64,000 nucleotides of DNA from Planococcus lenghuensis (GCF_001999905.1 NZ_CP019640.1:2274001-2338000), one strand, 5' to 3'. Shown: positions 17,809 through 27,362, numbered from the stretch's first letter. The notes: a model not told the origin generated them from the letters alone. Made by a program: numbers and translations.

Positions 17809-20160
17809 TCACATATCTTCCGGTTTCGGCACCAGTACAGTCCGGGGTTTGCTTCCTTCATAAGGGCCAACGACACCGCGCTGTTCCATTTGATCGATAA
17901 TCCGGGCTGCCCTCGAATAGCCGACCCGGAATCTCCGCTGAAGCATTGAAACAGAAGCCGTCTGCATCTCAGAGACAAGCTGAACCGCTTCATCATAAAT
18001 TTCATCGGTCTCTTCTGCCGGAGCGGTTTCGCTCACTTCACCGGGAATCATTTCCTCCTGATACTGGGCTTTCTGTTGCTCGATTGCAAAATCCGTAATT
18101 TTCTCCACTTCCGTGTCTGACAGAAAAGCGCCTTGTACGCGGACCGGCTTGGAAGCACCTGATCCGAGAAACAGCATGTCGCCCCGGCCCAGCAGTTTCT
18201 CAGCACCGCCCATATCAAGAATGGTACGCGAATCGATCGCGGAAGATACGGAAAATGCTATTCGGGCAGGAATATTCGCTTTAATAACACCGGTGATAAC
18301 GTTCACGCTCGGCCGCTGGGTCGCAATAATCAGATGAATACCTGCTGCCCGGGCCATTTGTGCGAGACGTGTAATGGCATCTTCCACTTCACTGGAGGCA
18401 ACCATCATCAAGTCTGCCAGCTCATCGACGATTACAACGATATAAGGCAGTTTCGGATGCTTCTCTTCATTTTCATCGTTGAAAACTTGTACGTATTCGT
18501 TGTATCCTTCAATGTTTCGGGTACCGGTATGCGAAAACAGTTCATATCTTCGTTCCATTTCTGATACAACTTTTTTCAGCGCCTGGGCCGCCTTGCGCGG
18601 ATCCGTCACAACGGGGGCGAGCAGATGCGGAATACCATTATAGACATTCAGCTCCACCATTTTCGGGTCAATCATCATCATTTTGACTTCATGCGGTTTC
18701 GCCCGCATCAGGATGCTTGTGATGATCCCGTTGATGCACACACTCTTCCCGCTGCCTGTTGAACCGGCAACCAGCAAATGCGGCATTTTGTTCAATTCCG
18801 CAAGTACCGCTTTTCCGGAAACGTCACGGCCAAGCACTACCAGCAGTTTCTTATCCGGCCGGTTATTTTCTTCTGATTCCAACACTTCCCGGAGACTCAC
18901 GACTGCCACTTCAGAGTTCGGCACCTCAATGCCGATCGCGGACTTCCCTGGAATCGGCGCTTCAATCCGGATGTCCCGGGCAGCCAGGGCCAAGGCCAGA
19001 TCATCGTGCAAATTAACGATTTTACTGACTTTCACGCCGGTGTCAGGCATAATTTCATATTTCGTAACCGCCGGGCCAAGGTGAATCTGCGTTACTTTCG
19101 CGCGGACGCCAAAACTTTGGAAGGTCTTCTCAAGCTTCCGGGCGTTCTGTTGGATGCCTGCCACTTCGCCGCTTTGGTCACTCGAATGAGGCGGATCCAG
19201 CAAGGTGATCGGCGGCAGCTGATAATCCTCGTTCTCGGTCTCATCATCCCGGCTGATGATTTCGATGTCCGTTCCGGTCTCTTCCGTCGCAGCAGCCACT
19301 TCCAGTTCTGTCTCTGCTTGCTCTGCTGCCGGCTCGGCCGGCACTTCTTCTTTTCTCCTTTTCACATTCTCTGTGAAAGCAGAAATGATCGGCGCCTGTT
19401 CTTCTTGTTCTTCCTCTTCATCCGGTTCAACATCATAGGTATGCTGTGGATAAACCGGATCTGCCGGACCCTGTTCTGCAGCCACTTTCGGTGCAACAGG
19501 CCGGGTCCGTTTTTTCTTCTTCTTTGCAGGTGACCGTTTGAATCGTTTTTTCGCAATGCCTGCCAATGAATTGAATAGTACGGGCGCTTTTTCTGCGAGA
19601 TAGGGCGCCGCTGTCTTGCCTGTCAGGATGATGACCCCGATTGACATCAGAATAATCGCCAGAATCACCATACCGCCGGAATCAAGCAGGACATGAAGCG
19701 GTGCATACAATAACGCACCCGCCATCCCGCTGCCTGAAGCCGTGTATTCTGTCCAGACAGTTCCCGAGATCTGTGTAGCCCGTGCAGTTTCTGTCAGCAC
19801 ATTATCGGACGTGATCGCTAAAATCATCGTCTGCGCCCAAAACAAATGCACGCACAGCAGAAGGCCGGTAAAGATAAAAGCCCAGCCAACCGCCAGTTTC
19901 AGCCGAATCACCGGTTTCTTCCGCTTCACCATCAGATAAACTGCACTGACGATCAAGGCGATGGGAATAAGAATTCCAAACCAGCCGAGCAGGAAGGTGC
20001 CTGCATTTGCCAGTGCCCGGCCAGCCAACCCAAACTCGAACAGGATTAAAAGTGCAAGTCCGATCATCAGGAGTCCGGCCACTTCGTGGGCGATGAATGA
20101 AGATGTCTGTTTCGGTTTTCTCTTTGTCTTAGTCTTTTTCTTCGGACGGGACCGAGCCAT
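17809..20160 (-). CDS. ftsK: DNA translocase FtsK/SpoIIIE
   Basis: A 783-residue hexameric DNA pump that clears chromosome termini from the division septum. The N-terminus is basic, then four transmembrane helices (about 20-190), a variable Glu-rich linker (about 200-320), and the RecA-like motor with Walker [12 protein letters not shown] and Walker [12 protein letters not shown]. The C-terminal gamma winged helix (about 715-770, [20 protein letters not shown]) reads polar DNA sequences. The ATG at 20158-20160 is used, although a GTG lies one codon upstream. In sporulating relatives this gene is spoIIIE; here the division role is the safer call. Confidence 0.97.
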   Translation of the reverse strand: MARSRPKKKTKTKRKPKQTSSFIAHEVAGLLMIGLALLILFEFGLAGRALANAGTFLLGWFGILIPIALIVSAVYLMVKRKKPVIRLKLAVGWAFIFTGLLLCVHLFWAQTMILAITSDNVLTETARATQISGTVWTEYTASGSGMAGALLYAPLHVLLDSGGMVILAIILMSIGVIILTGKTAAPYLAEKAPVLFNSLAGIAKKRFKRSPAKKKKKRTRPVAPKVAAEQGPADPVYPQHTYDVEPDEEEEQEEQAPIISAFTENVKRRKEEVPAEPAAEQAETELEVAAATEETGTDIEIISRDDETENEDYQLPPITLLDPPHSSDQSGEVAGIQQNARKLEKTFQSFGVRAKVTQIHLGPAVTKYEIMPDTGVKVSKIVNLHDDLALALAARDIRIEAPIPGKSAIGIEVPNSEVAVVSLREVLESEENNRPDKKLLVVLGRDVSGKAVLAELNKMPHLLVAGSTGSGKSVCINGIITSILMRAKPHEVKMMMIDPKMVELNVYNGIPHLLAPVVTDPRKAAQALKKVVSEMERRYELFSHTGTRNIEGYNEYVQVFNDENEEKHPKLPYIVVIVDELADLMMVASSEVEDAITRLAQMARAAGIHLIIATQRPSVNVITGVIKANIPARIAFSVSSAIDSRTILDMGGAEKLLGRGDMLFLGSGASKPVRVQGAFLSDTEVEKITDFAIEQQKAQYQEEMIPGEVSETAPAEETDEIYDEAVQLVSEMQTASVSMLQRRFRVGYSRAARIIDQMEQRGVVGPYEGSKPRTVLVPKPEDM

Positions 20161-20187
20161 CACACTTCCCTCTTTTCTTATGTACTC

Positions 20188-20233
20188 GAAAAGGGGCTTC
20201 CGCTGATTGTCTCATGGCGGAAACCCCCTTTTC
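20188..20233 (-). terminator. Terminator after rnjB
   Basis: Arms AAAAGGGGGTTTCCGC and GCGGAAGCCCCTTTT on the minus strand (one bulge) with a T-rich end. In B. subtilis tepA lies between rnjB and spoIIIE; here only this hairpin does. Confidence 0.85.
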
Positions 20234-20238
20234 ATCTG

Positions 20239-21906
20239 TTAATATTCCATAATAATTGGAATGATCATCGGACGGCGTTTCGTCTGCTGGAACAAATAAG
20301 AGTTCAGCGCGTCACGGATTTCCTGTTTAATATTGTTCCACTCGAACGATTGCTTCGAGACGTATTTGTCCACGACTTTCCGGACAAGCTGTGCCGACTC
20401 CTCCAGCAGTTCCTCGGATTCACGGACATAGACAAATCCGCGGGAAATCAATTCCGGCCCTGCCGCTATTTTCTTTTCTTTTCGGTTCAGCGTTACAACC
20501 ACGATGAAAATACCATCCTGGGACAGCAGTTTCCGATCCCGCAGTACAATATTACCGACATCACCAACACCGCTGCCGTCAATCAGCACATTTCCGGCTG
20601 TTACACGGCCGCTCATGCGCATCTTCCCTTTTCTGTGCTCAACGATGTCGCCCTTTTCAGCGATGAAGATCTGGGATTTTTCAATTCCGGTTTGCTGGGC
20701 AAGCCGGGAGTGAGCAATCAGCATCTTATATTCGCCCTGGATCGGGATAAAGTATTTCGGCTTCATCATGTTCAGCATAAGCTTCAGGTCTTCCTGGCTT
20801 CCGTGGCCGGAGACATGGACTTTCCGGCTGGATGTCAGTACATTGGCACCGGCTTTTGCCAGTTTATTCATCGTCTGGTACATCGGCACTTCCATGCCGG
20901 GTGATGGCGTAAACGTAATCAGCACTGTATCGGTCTCTTTGATCCGGACATCCTTATGCTGGCGGTGCACCATCTTATCAAGCGCTTCAAGAGGCTCCCC
21001 CTGATTGCCTGTAACAATGATCACCACTTCATCATCTGAATGCTGATCGATTTCCTTTAACGGAATCAGCGTTTCTTCCCCGACTGTCAAATAACCGAGT
21101 TTATGGCCGATTTCAAACGCATTTTCAAGGGTCCGTCCGGTGACGGCCACTTTTCTTCCTGTCGCTGCAGCAATATCGAACACTTGCTGCATTCTGATGA
21201 AGTTTGACGAAAACAGCGATACGAGGATCCGTCCCTGTGAGGAATGGAATGTCCGGGTCAGCTGATCTGCAATAACGCTTTCCGATGTTGTGTAACCCGG
21301 GCGTTCAGCTTCTGTGGAGTCCGACAGTAAAATAAATACACCATCTTCGCCAACTTTCGCCATTTTGGCGATATCCGGCTGATAACTGCCGGAAGCCGAC
21401 TGATCGAATTTGAATTCACCGGTATGGACAATCGCACCTTCCGATGTATGGAAGACGACACCAAGTGAATCCGGAATACTGTGGGTTGTATGGAAAAACG
21501 TCACATGCGTCGAGTCGAAATTCATCCGGCTCCGGTTTGTTACCTCGAAGAACTTGATTCCCTTGACTGGTCCAAGTTCTTTAATATGCTCTTTCGCCAG
21601 TGCCAGGGTCAGTTTCGTTCCATAGACCGGTGCCTGCACTTTCTTCAGCAGGTAAGCGATCGATCCGATGGCATCTTCATGCCCGTGGGTCAGGAAAATC
21701 CCTTTTACCCGGTCCTTATTTTCCTCCAGGAATGTCATGTCAGGAATCACAATATCAATTCCGAGCATTTCATCTTCCGGAAACATAAGCCCGCTGTCGA
21801 CGACGAATAACTCCTCGTCAATCTCGATGACGTACATCGCTTTACCGACTTCGCCTACGCCTCCCAGCGGGATAACTCTAATGACTTCATTTTTTGTTTT
21901 ACTCAC
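20239..21906 (-). CDS. rnjB: Ribonuclease J2
   Basis: A 555-residue beta-CASP metallo-beta-lactamase nuclease. It starts at GTG (21904-21906), 7 bp after GGAGG. The metal motif reads H74-G-H-E-D-A79 instead of the HxHxDH of RNase J1. This matches the J2 paralogue, which has weak nuclease activity and works as a complex with J1 in 5'-3' exonucleolysis and rRNA maturation. The C-terminal domain for dimerisation is complete. It lies next to mlpA because the spoVF-asd-dapG-dapA block found here in B. subtilis is absent. Confidence 0.93.
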   Translation of the reverse strand: MSKTKNEVIRVIPLGGVGEVGKAMYVIEIDEELFVVDSGLMFPEDEMLGIDIVIPDMTFLEENKDRVKGIFLTHGHEDAIGSIAYLLKKVQAPVYGTKLTLALAKEHIKELGPVKGIKFFEVTNRSRMNFDSTHVTFFHTTHSIPDSLGVVFHTSEGAIVHTGEFKFDQSASGSYQPDIAKMAKVGEDGVFILLSDSTEAERPGYTTSESVIADQLTRTFHSSQGRILVSLFSSNFIRMQQVFDIAAATGRKVAVTGRTLENAFEIGHKLGYLTVGEETLIPLKEIDQHSDDEVVIIVTGNQGEPLEALDKMVHRQHKDVRIKETDTVLITFTPSPGMEVPMYQTMNKLAKAGANVLTSSRKVHVSGHGSQEDLKLMLNMMKPKYFIPIQGEYKMLIAHSRLAQQTGIEKSQIFIAEKGDIVEHRKGKMRMSGRVTAGNVLIDGSGVGDVGNIVLRDRKLLSQDGIFIVVVTLNRKEKKIAAGPELISRGFVYVRESEELLEESAQLVRKVVDKYVSKQSFEWNNIKQEIRDALNSYLFQQTKRRPMIIPIIMEY

Positions 21907-21950
21907 ACACTTTCCTCCTAATAATATTCCCGTCCAAGTCCATATAGACC

Positions 21951-21980
21951 ATTATACGGCAATGTGAAAGTGGAGTCCAA
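21951..21980 (-). promoter_or_regulatory. Candidate sigma-A promoter of rnjB
   Basis: A perfect TATAAT on the minus strand (21951-21956) lies 18 bp from TTGGAC (21975-21980), which matches the -35 consensus only in its first three bases. Confidence 0.5.
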
Positions 21981-22010
21981 GAAAAAATGAAACAATCCTG
22001 CCGTGCCGCT

Positions 22011-23222
22011 TCATTCCGACCGGATAACGGAGACAGCCGGCTGCCGGGAAAGCAATGCAAGCAAACTGCTGACCTGCTGATCTGAGACGCTGTCTATCCG
22101 CCGGATGACTTCTTCATCAGTCAGATGTTCACCGAGCAACAGTTCATTCCGGCCGTTCTGGTCCATGCGGGTGCCGCTGCCTTCTGTGCCGAGCAGGAAG
22201 CTCCCTTTCAGTTGTTCTTTTGAGTCGGAAACTTCGCTAGCGGTGACGCCTGTTTTTACCATTGTATCCATCACATCAAGCAGCCGGTCACGCATTTCGG
22301 GGAGCTGGCTGTTGGATGTCCCGCCATAAACTGCAAACGTGCCATGGTCCTGGTATGCCTGGTGATAGGAATAGACGGAATATGCGAGCCCATGTTCTTC
22401 CCTGATTTCCTGGAACAGCCGGGAAGACATCGTGCCGCCTGCAATATTGTTCAGCACAGCCATCGCGTAAATTTTCTGATCGTCAATGGCGATACCGGGA
22501 TAGCCCAGACAGATGTGCCCCTGCTCTGTATCACGTGTTCTGATCGACTTGCCGGGCGTGAACTCCGGCATCTGCACCGGCTGCCCGATTGCTTTCCGGC
22601 TGAAGCCGCCGAACAATTGCCTAATCCGCCGGATCAATGCCGGCTGAATATTGCCGGCAACCGAGATTACAACCCGGTCGGGCGTATAATGACGCTCCAT
22701 GAAATCGAGGATTTTTTCTCTCGTAAAGGACTGCAGCGTTTCTTCTGTCCCCAGAATGGAAGCACCGACTGAATGGCCGGGATACATCACTTTCCATAAT
22801 TGTTCATGGACATCATCATCCGGCATGTCCTCGGACATGCTGATTTCTTCAAGCACCACTTGCCGTTCTTTCAGAATATCTTCTTCGCGCATAAGTGAAT
22901 TGAAGAACATATCCGCCAGAATCTCGGCTGCCTGTTCTGCATGATGATCAAGCACTTTTGCATGATAACTAGTATATTCCTTAGATGTATAGGCATTGGA
23001 CATACCGCCGATCCGATCGAATTCTTCAGCGATCTGCCGGGCAGACCGCGTTTGTGTCCCTTTAAAGAGCATATGCTCGATGAAGTGGGTAAGCCCGTTC
23101 TCCTTCGGCAATTCATCCCGTGAACCCGCATGTACGAAGATGCCGATTGAAAGCGACCGGACGTACGGCATGTTTTCCGAGATGATCCGGACACCGTTAT
23201 TCAGACGTTCTGTTGTAATCAT
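22011..23222 (-). CDS. mlpA: MlpA (YmxG), M16-family zinc protease
   Basis: A 403-residue M16B peptidase, close in plan to mitochondrial processing peptidase beta. The motif H46-F-I-E-H50 is intact, and the third ligand probably lies in the VVLEEISMSED stretch near residue 125. The B. subtilis homologue MlpA affects expression of the extracellular protease AprE; no specific substrate is known. It lies downstream of pnp behind a terminator, as in Bacillus, but without ylxY between them. This is a third M16 protein in the window, besides YmfH and YmfF. Confidence 0.93.
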   Translation of the reverse strand: MITTERLNNGVRIISENMPYVRSLSIGIFVHAGSRDELPKENGLTHFIEHMLFKGTQTRSARQIAEEFDRIGGMSNAYTSKEYTSYHAKVLDHHAEQAAEILADMFFNSLMREEDILKERQVVLEEISMSEDMPDDDVHEQLWKVMYPGHSVGASILGTEETLQSFTREKILDFMERHYTPDRVVISVAGNIQPALIRRIRQLFGGFSRKAIGQPVQMPEFTPGKSIRTRDTEQGHICLGYPGIAIDDQKIYAMAVLNNIAGGTMSSRLFQEIREEHGLAYSVYSYHQAYQDHGTFAVYGGTSNSQLPEMRDRLLDVMDTMVKTGVTASEVSDSKEQLKGSFLLGTEGSGTRMDQNGRNELLLGEHLTDEEVIRRIDSVSDQQVSSLLALLSRQPAVSVIRSE

Positions 23223-23298
23223 TCAATTCTTCCTTTCATTTTAATTTGTACTTCCACTACCGAAGAAGGGTCACTGATTGATTTTACACCTTCTTCTC

Positions 23299-23326
23299 AA
23301 AAAAAATTGCCGGCGGCTGCCGGCAA
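23299..23326 (-). terminator. Terminator of pnp
   Basis: Stem TTGCCGGC/GCCGGCAA with a 4-nt loop, followed by eight T on the minus strand. Confidence 0.92.
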
Positions 23327-23342
23327 CTTATCCTGTCTATTT

Positions 23343-25454
23343 TCAGCTTTGTTTTTCTGCTGCCTGTTTTTCTTCTTTCAGTACCGTTTTACGGGACAGG
23401 TTGACGCGTCCCTGGTTATCGATTTCGATGACTTTGACGAGCAGTTCATCTCCAAGTTTAAGGACATCTTCCACATTCTTCGTCCGTTCTTCCTGGATTT
23501 CAGAAATATGAAGCAAGCCATCCTTGCCTTTGAACAATTCCAGGAATGCACCGAATTTCTCGATCCGCTTCACTTTGCCGAGGTAGTACTCCCCGACTTT
23601 CGCTTCACGGACAATTTCTTCAATAATCTGTTTGGCCCGTGCATTCATCTCCTCATTGACCGAGGAAATGAAAATTGTGCCATCCTGTTCAGTGTCAATT
23701 TTAACGCCCGTTTCTTCAATGATCTTATTGATCACTTTTCCGCCCGGTCCGATCACATCGCGGATCTTATCCGGATTGATTTTGATCACTGTGATCTTAG
23801 GTGCAAACGCGGACAGCTGCTTACGCGGCTCAGAAATGGTGGCAAGCATGCTGTCCAGGATGTGCATGCGGCCTTTTTTCGCCTGCAGCAACGCTTCTTC
23901 CAGAATCTCCCGGGACAGCCCTTCGATTTTGATATCCATTTGAAGTGCCGTCACACCTGCAGCTGTTCCCGCCACTTTAAAGTCCATGTCTCCCAGGTGA
24001 TCTTCCATTCCCTGGATGTCCGAGAGAACGGTATAATTATCCCCTTTTTTCACAAGGCCCATCGCGATACCGGCAACGGGTGCTTTAATCGGAACGCCAG
24101 CTTCCATCAATGCAAGTGTCGATGCACAGATGCTTGCCTGTGAAGTGGAACCATTGGATTCCAGCACTTCCGAAACAAGACGGATGGTGTATGGGAATTC
24201 ATTTTCATCCGGAATCACCACTTCAAGTGCGCGTTCGCCGAGTGCCCCATGTCCGATTTCACGGCGGCCCGGCCCACGGATCGGACCGGTTTCACCGACT
24301 GAAAACAGCGGGAAATTATAATGGTGCATGAATCGCTTGGATTCTTCAAGACCCAGTCCGTCAATGATCTGAACATCACCGAGTGCCCCGAGCGTACAGA
24401 CGCTCAACGCCTGCGTCTGTCCGCGCGTAAATAGACCGGAACCGTGCGTCCGGCTCAATACACCAACTTCTGAAGACAGCGGACGAATCTCGTCCGGTGT
24501 CCGTCCATCCGGGCGGACTTTTTCTTCAGTGATCAAGCGGCGGACTTCATCTTTCACCATCTTATCTAGAATCTGTCCAGCTTGCTTTTTCACGTCATCA
24601 TCTGCATCTTCATAATCAGCGAGGACCCGTTCTTTCACTTCGTTGATCGCTTCTGCGCGCTCCTGCTTTTCCTGTACCTGAACCGCTTTGTTCATGTCTT
24701 CCAGTGCAGCGGCCTTGATCTGGTCTGTCAGTTCTGCATCCAATTCATACAATTGCACTTCGGTCTTTTCTTTACCGACTTCCGCAGCAATTTCTTCCTG
24801 GAATGAAATCAGCCGTTTAATCTCATTATGGCCGAACATGATTGCTTCAAGCATCGTTTCTTCCGGAACTTCTTTCGCACCGGCTTCCACCATGTTCACC
24901 GCATCTTTTGTTCCGGCAACAATCAGATTAATGCTGCTTTTTTCCATCTGGGCATTTGTCGGGTTAATGATGAACTCACCATCTACGAGGCCGACTGTAA
25001 CCCCGGCAATCGGACCGCCGAAAGGAATATCGGAAATCATAAGTGCGAGGGAAGATCCGAACATCGCCGCCATATCGGATGGGCAGTCCTGATCCACTGA
25101 CATGACCATCGAAATCACCTGGACTTCGTTTCGGAAACCATCAGGGAACAATGGCCGGATCGGCCGGTCAATCAATCGGCTGATCAATGTCGCTTTTTCA
25201 GACGGACGGCCTTCCCGTTTGATGAACCCGCCGGGGATTTTTCCGACTGCATACAACCGTTCTTCGTAATTGACTGTCAGCGGAAAGAAATCAAGCGGTT
25301 TCGGTTTTTTGGAAGCTGTTGCCGATGACAGCACCGCTGTATCGCCATAGCGGATGAGTGCCGCTCCGTTTGCCTGTTTTGCCAGCTGGCCGACTTCCAC
25401 TTGCAATTGGCGGCCTGCCCAATCCAATGTATAGACTTTTTTATTTTGCTCCAT
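23343..25454 (-). CDS. pnp: Polynucleotide phosphorylase (PNPase)
   Basis: PNPase is the main 3'-5' phosphorolytic exonuclease for mRNA turnover. The 703-residue protein has two RNase PH domains (about 10-235 and 305-545) joined by an all-helical domain, then a KH domain (about 555-615, [12 protein letters not shown]) and an S1 domain (about 620-690). The ATG at 25452-25454 follows AGAGAGGAG. It is downstream of rpsO, the conserved order. Its 5' region contains two stem-loops (25486-25512 and 25587-25663), which may mediate autoregulation as in E. coli. Confidence 0.98.
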   Translation of the reverse strand: MEQNKKVYTLDWAGRQLQVEVGQLAKQANGAALIRYGDTAVLSSATASKKPKPLDFFPLTVNYEERLYAVGKIPGGFIKREGRPSEKATLISRLIDRPIRPLFPDGFRNEVQVISMVMSVDQDCPSDMAAMFGSSLALMISDIPFGGPIAGVTVGLVDGEFIINPTNAQMEKSSINLIVAGTKDAVNMVEAGAKEVPEETMLEAIMFGHNEIKRLISFQEEIAAEVGKEKTEVQLYELDAELTDQIKAAALEDMNKAVQVQEKQERAEAINEVKERVLADYEDADDDVKKQAGQILDKMVKDEVRRLITEEKVRPDGRTPDEIRPLSSEVGVLSRTHGSGLFTRGQTQALSVCTLGALGDVQIIDGLGLEESKRFMHHYNFPLFSVGETGPIRGPGRREIGHGALGERALEVVIPDENEFPYTIRLVSEVLESNGSTSQASICASTLALMEAGVPIKAPVAGIAMGLVKKGDNYTVLSDIQGMEDHLGDMDFKVAGTAAGVTALQMDIKIEGLSREILEEALLQAKKGRMHILDSMLATISEPRKQLSAFAPKITVIKINPDKIRDVIGPGGKVINKIIEETGVKIDTEQDGTIFISSVNEEMNARAKQIIEEIVREAKVGEYYLGKVKRIEKFGAFLELFKGKDGLLHISEIQEERTKNVEDVLKLGDELLVKVIEIDNQGRVNLSRKTVLKEEKQAAEKQS

Positions 25455-25485
25455 GTCTGAGCTCCTCTCTAATGAAACAGTATGC

Positions 25486-25512
25486 CACTATTCTATGTAC
25501 CTCTGAATAGTG
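25486..25512 (-). promoter_or_regulatory. Leader hairpin immediately upstream of pnp
   Basis: Perfect 8-bp arms CACTATTC (25486-25493) and GAATAGTG (25505-25512) with an 11-nt loop, ending 31 nt before the start codon. There is no T-run. Along with the hairpin at 25587-25663, this accounts for most of the 306-bp rpsO-pnp gap. Confidence 0.6.
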
Positions 25513-25586
25513 TAACATCAATCAGTGATTCGGCAACTGAATGGGGATGGCGGCTTTCCGGCCGACCGGTTCCACAGCTGATTTTA

Positions 25587-25663
25587 CTATATAAGCTGAA
25601 CTCAAAAATCATTGTCCTGACTTGTCTTGTGACTGAACCGGTTATTCAGCTCAACTTATATAG
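25587..25663 (-). promoter_or_regulatory. Long stem-loop in the rpsO-pnp intergenic region
   Basis: Arms CTATATAAG (25587-25595) and CTTATATAG (25655-25663) are perfect; inside them GCTGAA/TTCAGC pairs with a 4-nt bulge. The double-stranded length is suited to cleavage by a double-strand RNase. Confidence 0.6.
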
Positions 25664-25726
25664 CAAAGAAGGGAAAGGATCCCTTTTCAGCAGCACCCTC
25701 ATTCAATAACGCCGATTCATAAAGAA

Positions 25727-25752
25727 AAAGCGGGAAGAATCCCGCTTTCGGT
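25727..25752 (-). terminator. Terminator of rpsO
   Basis: Minus-strand AAAGCGGGA/TCCCGCTTT stem with a 4-nt loop and TTTTTC tail, starting 9 bp after the rpsO stop. Confidence 0.9.
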
Positions 25753-25760
25753 TGCTCGTA

Positions 25761-26030
25761 TTATCGGCGAAGGCCGAGACGGTTGATCAGTTGACGGTAA
25801 CGTTGAACATCGTTTTCACGAAGATACTTCAGCAAGTTACGACGGCGTCCGACCATTTTGAAGAGACCGCGGCGCGAGTGGTGATCTTTTTTATGCGTGC
25901 GCAAGTGTTCGTTCAAGTTGTTGATCTCTTCTGTCAGGATTGCGATTTGAATTTCAGGAGACCCAGTATCCGTCTCGTGAACTCGGTATTCGCTAATCAG
26001 TTCAGTTTTGCGTTCTTGTGTGATTGCCAT
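25761..26030 (-). CDS. rpsO: 30S ribosomal protein S15
   Basis: An 89-residue protein starting [15 protein letters not shown], full length for S15, which binds the 16S rRNA central domain junction early in 30S assembly. The ATG at 26028-26030 is set by AGGAGG; a 23-residue extension upstream is spurious. The Shine-Dalgarno lies in the loop of a small hairpin (26039-26051). With its own promoter and terminator, rpsO is largely separate from pnp. Confidence 0.99.
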   Translation of the reverse strand: MAITQERKTELISEYRVHETDTGSPEIQIAILTEEINNLNEHLRTHKKDHHSRRGLFKMVGRRRNLLKYLRENDVQRYRQLINRLGLRR

Positions 26031-26038
26031 TTTAAGTT

Positions 26039-26125
26039 CCACCTCCTGTGGTTCTGATATCCCCGGCTCCCGAGCAAACGTTGGTGATTCGATTGCCAAG
26101 CAGCGGTTCGTACATATTGAGTACG
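26039..26125 (-). promoter_or_regulatory. rpsO leader, candidate S15 autoregulatory region
   Basis: Hairpin CGTAC/GTACG (26109-26113 with 26121-26125) lies at the expected 5' end. A second hairpin CCAC-AGGAG-GTGG (26039-26051) holds the Shine-Dalgarno in its loop. S15 represses its own mRNA in several bacteria through unrelated leaders. I cannot identify a known S15 leader class here. Confidence 0.45.
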
Positions 26126-26131
26126 CTAATT

Positions 26132-26160
26132 AGTTTAGCATAGCCGGCAGGTGAAATCAA
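26132..26160 (-). promoter_or_regulatory. Sigma-A promoter of rpsO
   Basis: TTGATT (26155-26160), a 17-bp spacer and TAAACT (26132-26137) on the minus strand, giving a leader of about 95 nt. Confidence 0.62.
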
Positions 26161-26192
26161 CTTTGCGGCAGCTGTGTTCTAAGAAAAGCACA

Positions 26193-26351
26193 AGCGCCCC
26201 AAATTGAGGAAGGCAACCTAAGAACGCGGCATCGTGCCGCAACGGTTGCCTGACCCGCATCATGCGGGCCCTCGACAGGCATAAGGCGATGTCCGGAGGA
26301 AATCCCGATTTCCAGAGGACGGTGACTTATGACCCCGAGCGTCTGGGCGCT
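26193..26351. repeat. Composite structured intergenic element between ribF and rpsO
   Basis: Closing arms AGCGCCC (26193-26199) and GGGCGCT (26345-26351) enclose three hairpins. The first is GGCAACC/GGTTGCC (26212-26250) with GCGGCA-TCG-TGCCGC inside. The second is CCCGCA-TCA-TGCGGG (26254-26268). The third is a long hairpin (26271-26339) with paired segments CTCG/CGAG, CATAAG/CTTATG, GTCC/GGAC and GGAAATC/GATTTCC. Its end (GGGCGCTGGAGTCTGGACA) resembles a dispersed repeat I remember from Bacillaceae and Planococcaceae genomes. The middle module is repeated at 53200-53260. There is no credible ORF. Transcription from rpsO points away from it, so ribF read-through would carry it. Confidence 0.75.
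26214..26274 (+). repeat. 61-nt hairpin module, copy A
   Basis: Aligns without gaps to the minus strand of 53200-53260 at 46 of 61 positions by my hand count. Conserved blocks are CAACCTAA, GCGGC, CGGTTG, TGACCCGCATC and TGCGGGCCC. It is nested in the larger element at 26193-26351. Confidence 0.8.
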
Positions 26352-26416
26352 GGAGTCTGGACACAAACAACACCACAGATCAGAAGATTTGTGAGGCAGC
26401 GAATTTATATACTTTC

Positions 26417-27361
26417 CTATCCTTTAAAATAGCGTATTGCTTCTTCTTTATCCCGGGCAATCTGCATTTTCAGTTCATCAATGCCTGAGAATTTCTGTTC
26501 ATCCCGGATGCGCCGGTACCAATCAACAGCTACTTCTTCCCCGTAGATGGACTTGTCGAATCCCGGAATGTGCACTTCAATCGATAATTTTTTGTCATCC
26601 GGATTTTCAAACGTTGGCTTATAACCGACGTTGCAGACGCCGTCATAAGCCTTATCCTGCACAAAGATCCGGACGGCGAAAACACCGGTTCCAGGCAGAA
26701 AGGACTCATCAGCCGGCCGGATATTCGCCGTCGGAAAGCCGATCGTCCGGCCCCGTTTGTCCCCGTGAACCACGATGCCTTTCGTGCGGAACGGCCGGCC
26801 CATCAACTGCCGGACTTCGTTCACTTCCCCTCGCCGGAGCAATTCGCGAATCCGGGTTGAACTGATTTTTTCACCATCCGCTTCCTGTTTGGTTACCACA
26901 GAAACACCGAATGCATGATCGCTGAACCGTTCCATGTCCGCCATCTTTCCCTCGCCGCGCTTGCCGAATGAAAAATCAAAACCGGCTGTCACATGGCGGA
27001 CTTGAAGGTCTTTAATGAAAAATCGGATAAATTGTTCAGGCGTCAATTGGGCAAATTCAGAAGTAAAACGAACGACAAGACATACATCCACTCCGAGTGA
27101 ATCCAAAACTTCCAGCTTTTGCTGAAGCGGTGTAATATAGCACACATCGGTCCGTTTGCCGCTGAGCACAACGGATGGATGGGGATCAAATGTCATGACA
27201 GCCGATCGGATATTAAGCTCTTCCGCTTTCCGGATCGCCTCGCCGATCACCCGCTGGTGTCCGATATGTACGCCGTCAAAGAATCCGAGTGCAAGTGACA
27301 ATGGCCCTATATCCTGTTCCGGCCGGTGATGATTCGGGTAGCTCAATTGAATGACTTCCAT
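26417..27361 (-). CDS. ribF: Bifunctional riboflavin kinase/FAD synthetase
   Basis: RibF phosphorylates riboflavin to FMN and adenylylates FMN to FAD. The 314-residue protein has the nucleotidyltransferase domain first (about 18-180, GFFDGVHIGHQ at 27-37, ISSTRIRELL near 165) and the flavokinase domain second (about 185-305, GFPTANI and GVCNVGYKPTF). It begins 1 bp after the truB stop codon region (27361 against 27363), so the pair is one operon. The structured element at 26193-26351 lies in its 3' region; I see no clear terminator. Confidence 0.97.
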   Translation of the reverse strand: MEVIQLSYPNHHRPEQDIGPLSLALGFFDGVHIGHQRVIGEAIRKAEELNIRSAVMTFDPHPSVVLSGKRTDVCYITPLQQKLEVLDSLGVDVCLVVRFTSEFAQLTPEQFIRFFIKDLQVRHVTAGFDFSFGKRGEGKMADMERFSDHAFGVSVVTKQEADGEKISSTRIRELLRRGEVNEVRQLMGRPFRTKGIVVHGDKRGRTIGFPTANIRPADESFLPGTGVFAVRIFVQDKAYDGVCNVGYKPTFENPDDKKLSIEVHIPGFDKSIYGEEVAVDWYRRIRDEQKFSGIDELKMQIARDKEEAIRYFKG

Positions 27362-27362
27362 T

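Noticed and set aside
26157-26366. 69-codon ORF across the structured element
   Set aside because: It runs through hairpin arms, has no ribosome-binding site and resembles no protein.
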